From Vitellaria paradoxa (lineage: Eukaryota; Streptophyta; Magnoliopsida; Ericales; Sapotaceae), in contig CM034239.1 in the NCBI GenBank assembly GCA_019916065.1, positions 37,906,419 to 37,970,418 of the forward strand: a stretch of 64,000 nucleotides of DNA, read 5' to 3'. How positions within the stretch are numbered: position 1 is the stretch's first letter; each line of letters opens with the position of its first letter. Positions 49,890 through 61,000 of this stretch are shown one piece after another. Made by a program: the position numbers and the translations under genes. Below the pieces are notes generated by a model, which was not told the DNA's origin, did not search any database, and saw only the letters and a program-made list of their open reading frames with translations.

Positions 49890-52800
49890 TGGATTCTGCT
49901 GAGATCGAGGTGGTAGGGCCTACGTGTCAGAAATCTGTGACATCACAAGGCTGGAAGCAGCGGATCAAGGACCACCATCTCCATTTTCTGGAGTTGGAGG
50001 GTGGTGGTGCTGCTGCTGCTGCTGTGGTTTCTCTTGCTTGGTTACAGTGCTCCACGTTGCCCCACTATTTGCGGGACCCACGAAACTCGACCGTTTCTTT
50101 GCCAGGAAAAAAAAAAAAAAAAAGGACCGATACTAAAATATTCCCAAGGTTGTTTTCGCATAGTGTCGTATCTATAAATCTCCCAGTGGACTTCAACCAT
50201 CGCAGCCACCCGATCGAGGAACCGGGGATTTGGGCTCACTGTGATGTAAACAGCTAGTTTTTCAATGGTGGTGATGAGTTGTACGGAACCAGTACGACCA
50301 AAGTGATATTGACCGCCAGATCATAAGAATTGATATGGGTACGTGGGCAGATCGTGGGGTTCCCATGCCACTGTTTTCGAACGTTGAAGCATGATTGGGA
50401 CAATTAATGTACAATTATAGTGACGTTGAGGCTCGCTGGTAATTATTTAGCAAACACGTTAACACGGGTACTGCCCCCAAGTCGATTATAAATCGACGGT
50501 CGAGATCATTTGGATCAGCGGGCCCGGCAAAGATGCTGCGAGCGTGGGTTGTCGTTGTCATATGATAATTAATAATTAATAAATTACATTTGCAAAACAG
50601 TCGAACAATTGCCTACTCGACAACAACGAAACGAGACATATCGGAAATAAATATGGTAATATCTAAATTTAAATTCTAAATTTTTTACCTACCTCTAAAG
50701 TTGTTTTAAATTCTAAATAAATATTTTTTTAAACCTTCATTACCATTCCAAATGGAGAATGAATATATTTACAGATATTCAAAACTTTGAATCATCCGTT
50801 CGCCTCCAAATCTACTCCTAAGTTGATACATAACTTGATTGTATATATAATCGATTACTACTAAATAATTTATCTCTAAAATCAAAATAATATATAATAT
50901 TATCACAATAATAATTTACTAAAGTAATAAATAAATATCTCTAAAGATAACTCATTTGCATAAGTAAATATTTTTAAAAAATTAAAAATGTAATTATCTG
51001 CACTTATCAACTATCAAAGAAAAAATTAATAAGTTGTCTTCTCTATATATTTTTTAAAAAATAATATTTATGATAAAAAAATATTGAATGCTTCATGAAA
51101 TATTTTAATTAAACTATTTAAAAATTTTATTTTCTAGAGAACTCTTTGATATCAATATTGAAAAATTTTAAAACATATTCTAGCTGAAAATGTTAGAAAT
51201 ACAAGGAAAACAATAAATTATTCAAAAGTCAAAAAGAAGTTACTAAATGAAATAGTTATCTTTTGTACTAAAAATAAGAAAAATAAAATAAAATAGCAAA
51301 TAAAATATTTTAATTATTTTTAAAATTTTGTATCTAGATATTTTTTCTAAAAATAATCAAGTTTACAAGTCATAATGGGGTTTAAAATTGTATAAATTAA
51401 TATAAATTTATAAAAGTTACAGTTTCATAATTCATGCATAAGTAAAAATATTTAAATTTTATAGGGATTTATATAATTTTGAAGAGTCCTAAATGATATA
51501 CCTTATAAAATTTTAAATTTACTTCTTTAGATTTTCTTGATTTTTGCGTATGAAAGAAATAAATTGAACGTTTAAACTTCAATTTGCATAAAAGTAAAAA
51601 AATAATAATAATAAATCTATAATTTATTTCCCAAACATACTCTAATTAATATAAAACGATAATAATTTTTGTTTTAAATTTATTTATCAATATTCATTTT
51701 AATGATAATAATAGTGAAGTTCAATTAGTCTAGAGTATTATGAATATGAATATTGTTTGTCATGTTATGGTGATGATGCTGTCATCATAGTTCTAAATGG
51801 TTTGGAATTGTTTGGATATTTTTTGGTATAGATCAAGACAGATTGGGGCAAATCGGGACGGAGGCAATCCTGTCCCCATATCCAATTTAATATATAATTT
51901 AAAAAAAAATCAAATCCAAATCTGATCCAATCTCTAAAAAAAATTCAAATTTCACATCCATTCGGCTTGGATAACGAATCAGATTCGTATGGGTCGGCCG
52001 AGATGGCCATCCCCATGCCTACCAATTGACAGCATTCACTTAAACAAATTACTTATTTTATAAATTAAAATATTATATTATTATTTTTTCTTAATGCATA
52101 AACTCAACTCAATGTAAATTGCATCGAAATTCCTATGTCTAATTTCTATGCTATTAAATATTAATTTCTTCGCTTTATTCTTTATTTAATTTTTATAATT
52201 TTTAATTATATAAATGAAATTATTTAAGAATCGCAGTTTTATTAGCCATATATTATTTTAAAATAATAATTTTAATTTAATTTATTGAAAATTAAAAAAT
52301 AAATAATAAATTAATATTATCCTTAATAAATTAATAAAACATATTAATTAATAATAAATGAATATTTGAAAATAAAGATTCAGGTGAGAGAAAAGAATAA
52401 AAGTAATAAATTATTTTATTACTTCTTATAAGTAAAGATTTAAATCGAGATCCTTCTATTTAGAGACATTTTCTCGGGAGTTTATATTTTAGAAACTCTT
52501 AAAAAACTCCGATGCAGTCCCCTTTTTTTTTTAAATTAAAATCTTTGTTTATTCTTAGAGACTCTTAAAAGACTCTCCTACGGTATGTTTTTTTTTTAGG
52601 TCAAAATTTTTATTTTGAATTTCTATTTTATATATAAATTTAATTTTAAAGATTATAATATGACTCTTCTAATAGAGGACACGTAACTCTTAATGCTAGG
52701 TTTGGCAATAGGAACGAAAAAAAAAAATGCAAGAAAGGAAAATGAAAAGATCATATGTATTTTATGTACGGATTTAAGTCTAGAAAATATGTGAGTGCCC

Positions 52801-53560
52801 TAACGGAGGACACTCAGTGCCTAATGCTATGAATAACAAAAGATGTACTGAAACGGTATACTATTATTTAATTGGATTGATTATATAGATTTGACTGGAT
52901 GACGTTATTCTTTAAATATTTTTTTTCATTTCTTAAATATCATAAACCCTATATATACGTCTTATAGTAACATGCAACGAAGGGGAGATCAGGCTGTCAG
53001 AAGCAAACTGGTCATCTCTGGTTTGCACCAAATCGTTTTTCTTCTTAACGTGGCCTACTCCCAAAACCAGATCTTCATTGCTTGGTGTTGCTCCTTCTGC
53101 ACCAAGTAGTATCGGCTCACTTTCTTCTTCAACCTAGGCCTCTCTATATGTGTTTTGACTTGTGACCACTCATTCACATGCACGCAGAGGAGTATAACGT
53201 GGTAAGGGACGAGAGACTATTCATTCTTTGGTTTATATGTATATATCTCCACACACACACACACACTATCAGCAGACTAGAGGCTTAGATAGCTGTTTGA
53301 ATTATATGCTCTGCTAGGTGCTATAAAATTTTAGAATCTCAGCTTATAGTTTGAATATTTGGTGAACGTCTAATGAATGGACACTTGCCTGAAGATTAGG
53401 CCCTTAAAATTGTCTTCTTTCTTCGTAAAATTTAGCTCCCTTGGTACCTTATTGGTGTTACTTCCTCATCCTTGCAGTGGGCATAATCAACATAACCTTA
53501 CTATAAGAAAAGCATGTTATAATTCCACCAATGGATGGACAAAAGTGTGACTTTGCTCCC
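49883..53560. other. intergenic DNA upstream of the GH17 gene
   Basis: The first 700 bases have intermediate GC and should hold the GH17 promoter; the open frames at 49847-50257 and 49924-50136 are low-complexity (a GCT run near 50007-50024) and not supported. From 50570 to 52980 it is very AT-rich. A unit near 51830-52020 with GGGGCAAATCGGGACGG and GGCCATCCCCATGCC resembles, in style only, a GGGATGGGAACGG-rich unit at 12410-12800. 52980-53300 has moderate GC and a CA repeat (53253-53266), with no coding frame. Confidence 0.55.
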
Positions 53561-53589
53561 AAACTCTCTCTCTCTCTCTCCCCCCCCCC

Positions 53590-53960
53590 CCCAATTTTGA
53601 TGGGGAAGCTACAATTGCTCAGTCCTATGCATATGTTTGCACTGCTTGGTCTCCAATGTATGGTGAACCCCTCCATGAGTGTTTGCTCGGTAGAGGACTC
53701 AAATAATAGACCCCCATATCCCATGTCTTTTTTAACTATGTTTGGAAAGATTGTTCACTATGATAAGCCACGAGGTTGATAAAAAAAGTAATTGGGAAGG
53801 CATAAAAACTTCCAAGAATAGCCATATTTTATCCCATTTATATCTTGTTGATGACTTTATTATACTCTTGGTAAAATCCAACTCGGTGGGACCTTTAAAC
53901 CGAAAAGGGCATTATTCTCAATAAAAATGCCTATCTATAATAGAAAGCGCTGAGTTGAAG
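53590..53960 (+). pseudogene. decayed LINE (L1-type) reverse transcriptase fragment
   Basis: Translated with two frame changes and in-frame stops, the plus strand gives the ordered blocks of a plant LINE reverse transcriptase. There is a VNG-like block and a GRGLK**TPIS block (family: RGLRQGDPLSP), then LF*LCLERLFTMI (family: LFVLCMERL..LI), then NWEGIKTSKNSHILSHLYLVDDFIIL (family: WKPI..SRSGP.ISHLFFADDLLLF). The catalytic ADD is VDD here. Only the central palm part is visible; endonuclease and RNase H parts were not found, so this is an old truncated copy. Confidence 0.7.
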
Positions 53961-54896
53961 AGGGAACAAGTCCCACAAAGAGGTGATAAGTGGGGTAAAG
54001 AGTAAAATTATAATCTCTTCTAGAATGGAAGACCCCCCATCTACTGACTATAAGGCTGCAGCCTAACACTTAAGCTAGCCTGACGATCAGCTGAATAAGT
54101 CCCTTCTCTCTTCACATAATGAATTTTAACCCAACATATATTGAGACATGTTTTCTCAAGATAAAAAAGCATAGGCACACCCACTGCACGAGTGGAATAC
54201 TTACTTAGTCAAGTAAAAAGGCCAACCCGAGAGCGAGGCAAGCTGGGAACGGATTAAGACTTACGATTCGAAGACCAAGTTGGAGACTACTGGACATCTC
54301 GCAGAGCGACTCTCAACGAGGACGTTGAGCTTGTCCCTCGCCACCTTAAGAGAGGACTGAGTTTACTTTTGTTCCTGCGCGAGTCTTGTTGTAAGGTGGA
54401 ATGCTTTCCGGCTTTCCAAGCTTACGGGGAAATTGGCTTTGCCTTGAGGTCTAATATTCCGTAGAGTCAACTCGGTTGACATATTGTTGTATAAAAAAGA
54501 GTCGATTACCTACTTCTCCCATTTAATCATCATTAAATATTGCCAATGGACAAACCAACTAACTTTTCTTTCTACTTTGCTGGTACATAATTGCATATTA
54601 TTGGCAGAAAGTATGATTAGAACACTGGTTTGTACCATCCCCATCGGCCCGCGCATAGTGATGTCTACCCCAACAAAATGATCACCAAGGGAGACGCCAC
54701 CGAGAAGTGCCACGTGTGTGGTAATCAGGGTAATGTGCAAATCGTGCGTCTCAAAATTGTCGGCGGCTTGGCACAGCTCGTACGGCTAGAGAGCGAACGA
54801 AAGCGAGGGAGAGACTCGGGTGGCGCCGGCGCATGCGACGTGTAAATTTTAAGAGCGTGACGAATGATTTTAGACAAAATATATTAATGATTACTC
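53961..54896. other. GC-richer patch of unknown origin
   Basis: Unlike the surroundings, about 54050-54840 has balanced to high GC, for example GGTGGCGCCGGCGCATGCGA near 54819. The frames at 54510-54740 (minus) and 54630-54845 (plus) carry no domain I recognise. It follows a LINE fragment and precedes a SINE, so it may be the remains of another retroelement or an old LTR; no TG...CA ends or duplications were found. Confidence 0.4.
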
Positions 54897-54910
54897 GTAG
54901 TCATCATTAT

Positions 54911-55176
54911 AGTTCTGGGATCGGGGAGAAGCCCGCAGCCGCTACCTATGGGTGCGTACTGGGTGAAACCCGCCCCGTGGCCTTAGCCGGCAAAGAATTA
55001 CGAGGAGGTAAACCAGCCTAAGCAAGCCTTGACTGACCGGCTCAGCCAAGAAGGCTGTTAGATGGCCCTCCATAATTAGAGGAAGGACTGCCCCTAAGAG
55101 GAGTCGAACCCAGGACCTATTGGTCCCAGGCCCTTCAGCCCGCCATCCGAACCAACTCGACTACCCATTTCGGGGC
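54911..55176 (-). mobile_element. tRNA-derived SINE with 14-bp target-site duplication
   Basis: On the minus strand, from 55176, the unit reads through TAGTCGAGTTGG (A box) and GGGTTCGACTCC (perfect B box) about 45 bases later. It continues into a GC-rich body with GGCTGAGCCGGTCAGTC and CCGGCTAAGGCCACGGGG, ending CGATCCCAGAACT. The flanks are GTAGTCATCATTAT (54897-54910) and GTAATCATCATTAT (55177-55190), one mismatch in 14 bp. There is no long A-tail. The tRNA-like head is well preserved, so the copy may be young. It differs from the other SINE-like units in the window. Confidence 0.8.
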
Positions 55177-55190
55177 GTAATCATCATTAT

Positions 55191-55463
55191 AAAATAGGTG
55201 AGAAACGGGGGTAGAATAAATGCATTCTAAATGCCTCTAAAACCAGAGTCTCTTACGTTGGAATACCAGTAAGAAGGGCTCTGATGCATGGAGAAGTACT
55301 GCCAATGCCAAACACATCCTTGTCAAAGGCATTAGATGGAATATTGGGTAGGGGTACAAAGTGTCAATTTGGAGGGATTGGTCACGCGGTGAACAGAACA
55401 GCCTTTGGCCAATGCTTACGCTGGCCCTTACACTAACCAGCATGCCAAGTCTCCCAGTTGATT
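55191..55463. other. intergenic DNA with an unexplained open frame
   Basis: Frames are open on both strands (minus 55237-55485; a plus frame reading GIPVRRALMHGEVLPMPN and onward). Composition is balanced and could be a gene fragment, but I recognise no domain and see no splice-supported partner exon. Confidence 0.3.
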
Positions 55464-55698
55464 GAGGCACCGTTTGATGGATCAATTTGAGTAGAAATCG
55501 ATTTTTAGTTTTTTTGGTAAAATATTAATTTTTATTATTTTTTTACTTAATTATAATAATTTGTTCAATTCAAAAATTATTAAAATTTCTACTAAATATA
55601 TAAAAAATTATTACTTATTTTATCAAATATACTAAAAATTTTTAATTACCCATTTAATTAAAAAAAATTAAAAATTATTAAAAATTACCCAACCTCCC
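55464..55698. mobile_element. MITE-like unit related to 44962-45289
   Basis: It starts GAGGCACCGTTTGATGG, ends near CCCAACCTCCC, and its interior consists of ACTAAAAATT and TTAAAAATTA phrases like those at 44962-45289. No target-site duplication is clear. Confidence 0.4.
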
Positions 55699-55887
55699 AT
55701 GGAAATTGGGGACCTGTTTCCTATTGACAGTGTCCTTTCTGATAACGTTCATGTCCTCGATGCCAACTTGCCAGCCTTTTCCACCTTCCAAGACACCTCC
55801 TACTGGACAGGTAACAGCAACTTTTCTTGCTCCTCAACTTATGGTATGATCTCTCGTACTAAGGTGGACGCTGGCAAGTGGACATAG
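55699..55887 (+). other. short open frame of unknown status (62 aa)
   Basis: An ATG-to-stop frame starts MEIGDLFPIDSVLSDNVHVL and ends DAGKWT. Its composition is more protein-like than the AT-rich flanks, but no domain is recognised and it is bounded by a MITE-like unit, so it may be a fragment of a captured or decayed gene. Confidence 0.25.
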
Positions 55888-55995
55888 ATTTGGAAATTTA
55901 GGTGCATTGACGGACTAACAAATTTTAAAAAATTTTAAAAATTATTTATTTTTTATTTCACTATACAAATTACGAATTTATAAATTATCTCAAAT

Positions 55996-56179
55996 TATCT
56001 TATTTTTTATCACTTTAAACCCCCCTAACATCCCCTCAAAGCTCAAAACGTTACTTTGACAACTTTGCATTAATAGAGGCCTAAGAGTATCTTATTTTTT
56101 ATCACTTTAAACCCCCCTAACATCCCCTCAAAGCTCAAAACGTTACTTTGACAACTTTGCATTAATAGAGGCCTAAGAG
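55996..56179. repeat. perfect 92-bp tandem duplication
   Basis: The segment 55996-56087 (TATCTTATTTTTTATCACTT ... GCCTAAGAG) is repeated without visible difference at 56088-56179. The first part belongs to an ATTACGAA-core MITE remnant (about 55905-56018). Lack of divergence implies a recent duplication or an assembly artefact. Confidence 0.9.
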
Positions 56180-56547
56180 CATGTGCAGTAGAAGAGATAA
56201 AGAACTATTTTATGTATTTTTGTTAGTAAATACGAAAAGAATCCTTTGCACCAAACTCTCTAAACATGCAACTATTCTTCTTCCTATTACAGTAACTCTC
56301 TTTTTTCTGTCGAGTTACTATTCACGAGTGAAACAATTATTTATTATTTGTTGAAGAAGACAATGTCTTTTATATTGATTGGTTGCCAATGCCGTTGGAC
56401 TCCAATTTTGAAAAATTAAATTTTTAATAGACAATTGGTAAAATACCTAGCATTGGTGTGATTTGAAAAAAAAAAAAAGTTACTAGTTAAACTCAAAATG
56501 TATACTATTTACTAAATAATTTAACTATCCATTGGTGCACTTGCTGT
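56176..56547. mobile_element. MITE-like unit with AGCATGTGCA ends
   Basis: The left end AGAGCATGTGCAGTAGAAGAG and the inverse of the right end AGCAAGTGCACCAATGGATAG are similar to the GAGCATCTCCAATGG-type ends I recall from plant MITEs. The interior is AT-rich and non-coding. No target-site duplication was confirmed. Confidence 0.45.
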
Positions 56548-56573
56548 AACTATAATTTTGGAAAAAGGATTGT

Positions 56574-56825
56574 TCACTGTAGACATTGAAATGGATTTAA
56601 AGAGCTACCCAAGTCCCAGAGGAAGATATTGAGCCTAACCCCACTTTCAAGTCTTAATTTAAGACTAAATTCCTCACGAGAAGATGCAAATGCACAGTTA
56701 AGCATATATATCCAGACAACAAATGCCCAGACAAGCTGGCCAATGCTGTGGTCAATCAAGAGGAGAACTTGGCCATTCTTGAAAACCCCCTGAACAGATA
56801 AGAGAGCCCCCCTAATGGCAGACAT
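56574..56825 (-). other. hydrophobic open frame, possible gene fragment (83 aa)
   Basis: The frame reads MSAIRGALLSVQGVFKNGQV followed by a hydrophobic stretch (LLLIDHSIGQLVWAFVVWIY) that could span a membrane. No partner exon, domain or homologue is recognised. It lies 1.2 kb downstream of the membrane-protein gene on the same strand but does not join it in any clear way. Confidence 0.25.
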
Positions 56826-58001
56826 GGTTGGAAGATGCTATATTAAGATGTGGTTCTATTTTGCGTTCTTAGAGCATATTTGCTTCTTTGAGGAGATAGC
56901 ATTACATTCTGAATTATTAATTTTTTTTGGGGATAACATCTATCATAGAATGTCAATTAATAATGTTATCTGCATCACATAGGAATATTAATTCAATAAA
57001 AAAAAAGTGAAACATAGAATTAAATTTAAAGTGATATACCGTCTTCTATCCAACCCTATATTTTAACGAAACAAACATGTTCAAAGTATTTACTTTTAAT
57101 GTCTTGATGGTAATAGCATTAAAAGTGCTGCTATAGTTACAATACAGATTCATATTAAGATTATCTATTTAGTAAAATATAAACCCACTCAAGACTTTCT
57201 CAAGTTTATATGCTGTAATTTAGTTTTACATTATTTATCAAAAGAATTATGAGCCCAATCAAGATGTTCCTAGTGAGCTAGAATTTTCGTTAACATTTTA
57301 TATCTCTCAATAACTTTTTCTACACTTTTTTTTTTTTTTTAAATGTGAATAATGTCTCACAACCCCCTAGGGGAGAAAATAAAAACAAATAAGAAAAAGA
57401 AGAAGAAGAAGAATTTACAAAAATAACAATATGTGTTTCTTAAATTTACCTATCGTCGAGGATAGTATAATTGTATCAATTAGTGATTGTATCAATTAAT
57501 TCTTAAAATAGAACACAGCTCACATGCGCTCAACTAGTTTTTGTCTTCAATAACTAGCAAAACCAAATTTATGAGAACATATAACGCCCGGATGAAAACT
57601 ATTTCAAAAAGCTTTACATGTGAGTTGCTCCATGTACATTTACCATCTACAGCCATGAAAATTTACAATTCGATCAAACGCAACTATGAAAGAGGGGGGG
57701 GGGGAGGGACTAATTAATTAAATAGAAGGAAATAGATGCATGCCACTGGGAGCAGCATCTCTTAAAAAACCAAAATAAAATAACACATTGAAGGATACAA
57801 AGTTCTTCCTATCGGGGGTTAATTCTGTCTTACCAATGAATTTGTTCCTCATCTCACTGTACATTCTACGAGTCAGATATTGGTTTAATGAATTAGCCAA
57901 CTGGTTCTGGAAACGCTGGCGGTTAGCTTTCTCTTCTCCTTCTGCTGGCAAATGAGTCTGCCACCGGAAATAGGTTTGTTTGCACCATTATACATGTCAC
58001 C
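56826..58001. other. intergenic DNA and 3' UTR of the membrane-protein gene
   Basis: AT-rich on the left. From about 57640 to 58001 composition is more balanced and probably is the 3' UTR of the minus-strand membrane-protein gene, whose stop is at 58002. A minus-strand frame at 57718-57951 (LPAEGEEKANRQRFQNQLA and onward) looks protein-like but lies after the stop. It could be an alternative terminal exon, although no in-frame join was found. Confidence 0.45.
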
Positions 58002-61000
58002 TCAACTTTTCTTCTTCATTTCATGTGAACTTGTTTTTGACTGCAAACATAAAATTAAATAAATCAGCTCAATCCCTTTGGACAAAGTTAAAGAACAAAG
58101 TAAGGTATGTGTAATTCTATCACTAAACCAGAAAGCTCAGGAACAAATTCTATTCACAAACATTTGGAAATGACTTCTTTTTTACTTTTTTAAAAATTTT
58201 TAAATAATACGGAGAGCCTAAGGGACTGTCAGATCGACTCTCAAGACAGAGCATTGGTAAGTTATTGACAATTTTGGACACACGTCAAGGTGACATCTGG
58301 AATAATAAATTCTATTCAACATAATATAGAAAAATGACTCTTTTTTTTAATTTTAAATAATTGAGGAAATATACAATATAAACTGACATTTACAACAACG
58401 CTGTTAAGAATGACTATTGATTTGCATATCTCAACGTACAGGCCAATGGCAATAACTCTTTAACCACCAGAAAAGCAGAGGTGTGATACTAAACTAAAGA
58501 CTCATTGAGTCATTATGCATGTGCTTTTAACATATAGATGATATCTAATTTTGAACTTCATTTCATACATATTAGGCAAAACCCAACTATTATACTCAAC
58601 AGGCTAACCAGGAATCATCTTGAATAACGGAGCACTACCACAGGATAGTCGTTTATTTCAATTTTTCATTAAATTAAGGAGATGCATCCTGCTAGAGATC
58701 AAGTAGGTCACCAAACTAATAGCAGCAAGTAGATCCTGACAATAATAATATCTACATAAAAGACACAACATATCAAAAGATTTAGTTCCTTGGTAGTTTA
58801 TGGGTTTTTATATAGCAGTTACAAACATATGCTCAAACTATAAGATCATAAACTTATAACTGCTTAGACATACCATGAATGAAAAATGGAGACAATACAT
58901 GTTTGGGCCAGTCTATAGCTACCATAAATTGTTGCATTGCATCCAACCACTCACTTTGTGAAATTAGCACAGTTCTAACTCTTGACAATGAAATTCCAAA
59001 GATAACTCACCACACTGTGCGTTCCACATGTTTGTCCTCCGTGGCTAGAATCTGCACACCTTAATCCCTGACTGGGCTGAGATAACCTTCTGATAAATTC
59101 CTGTGCATGATTATAAATGCTGCGGACATGACATTTAAAAATTTTCTATTGGTTAGTACTTAAGTTTCACAGAATAATATATAAAGGTTAAATGAACAAA
59201 AATTAATAAAGATCAGTAATTTCCAACAGCAGAATAGTATGAAAATGCTTGCACAATGCATGAGGATGGTTTTAATATATGATTTCTTAGATATGCGAAG
59301 CAATTTCAAGAAAATTCGGACATCTGTTCATGAAAATTAGCATCTAATACACAATAAATTTCAAGAAACATCTTCTATATATTAAAGGAGAATCAGTTTT
59401 GGTGTCTCACTTTTTGAACAGCTCCGTCACAATTTTTTATTCCAAAAATACCCTACAACTCCTCTTAACTTTCCTCCTCAACTTCTCTTTTTAACTTCAT
59501 ATAATTAATTTATAGGAATAAAAACAAAAAACCAAACAAGAATGCAATTTGCAGAATAGAAAGAGGATTTTTATTTATTTTTTTTTTTTGGGGGGGCGGA
59601 CGCGGGAGGGGGGAGAGAAGAGGAGGAAGAAAATTTAAGAACTATGTGTTCTTTGCCCTAGTAAGTATTAAAAGAACCTTCTGGCTAAAGGAGCCTTTCC
59701 AATTTCACCAGCAAGAACTAAAAGCTACATCCTACGGAATCAATTCAACAGTATAAAATAATAACAAATGTGAGTGATCTCGTACAAAAATCAGGGGGGA
59801 GGTTTCAAACAAAAGGTTAATTTCTGTAATATGATATCCTTCCATATACAAAAACAAATAAAATGTACATACAATGAAGAGATGGTTGAAAGCAGTGGGT
59901 TTATATTAAAGTGCAGGATATTGAAGGAGTTGTACTATGAGCAAAGACATCATTGAAATGCATAAACAAATGTACAAATTTTAATGTTAAGGAAGGATAT
60001 ATGTTATAGTTGTATATAACGAAATCAGCACAACAGTTTTTTATAGGAAACTCAACCTGGAAAACAGAGCCTTTTTGTAATTATGTGTATAGCTACACAA
60101 TCGAACTCTGCATTTTCGATTGTTCAGGCCAATCTATCTTTTCAATCATAGGTCGCTATTACGACCTCAATCAAATTTATTTTTGGAATTCAACACTTGA
60201 GTGGGCAAACACAATGCTTGATACTAGAACCATTAATTAGATATTTGGAGAAAAAGGTGTTCTCAATTGGCTCAAAGCAAGTCCAGAGTATTCCAAGTAC
60301 AATGCATCTGCTAAGTAACGTAAGCTTTATTGGCTGACATTATGTTGGTAAGCTAACACCCTAAAGAAGGCGCCTCCCATAACACCCATTCTTCCCCCCT
60401 TTTTTTTTTAATTGTAAATCAGTTTTGAGGAACAAGACTTTTAACACCATTCATGCTCCGCAACTTAGGAGGCCTTTGCTTATGGACCACCAAATATCTT
60501 GTTTTCATCATGTACACAAATAATCTTCATCTTTCTAGCTGCTGTAGTTGTATATTAAATTTATTTGTAAACCCATGAAAGATAAAATTCCACCTTCAAG
60601 TGCCAAAAGGAATCAATTGGTCAAAAAATCACCACATGTTTATTTTTCCAAAATATTTAAGAAATTCCTAAATTTAAGCAAAAAGAAAAGGAAGAAAGTT
60701 TGTGCTTTGGTCAATGCACTATATGGTACAGTATAAAAATAATTTGATTTCCCTCCTCCAACCATGATACTTGCTACAATGCACGAACATGTACCATCCT
60801 ACAACAACCACATGTACAAGTGAACATATAAAAAAACTCTTTAGTTTTTTGTTATAAATTCTTTCCACCAATAGCAACAAAGCAAACATGCTATGAACTT
60901 GTAAGCTAAAGGCCAAAAAAATAAAAATTATAATTTATATATCTTATAAAAGGGTGGATTAGAAAAGCAGTAAAGTTTCATTGCGAATGGGGGGTCAAGG

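Noticed and set aside
54630..54845. Frame with CHVCGNQGN that might be a zinc knuckle of a retroelement gag
   Set aside because: Only two cysteines with one spacing match; the CCHC histidine and last cysteine are absent.
55080..55180. Possible tRNA gene on the minus strand
   Set aside because: The tRNA-like part continues into a longer body inside one target-site duplication, so it is a SINE head.
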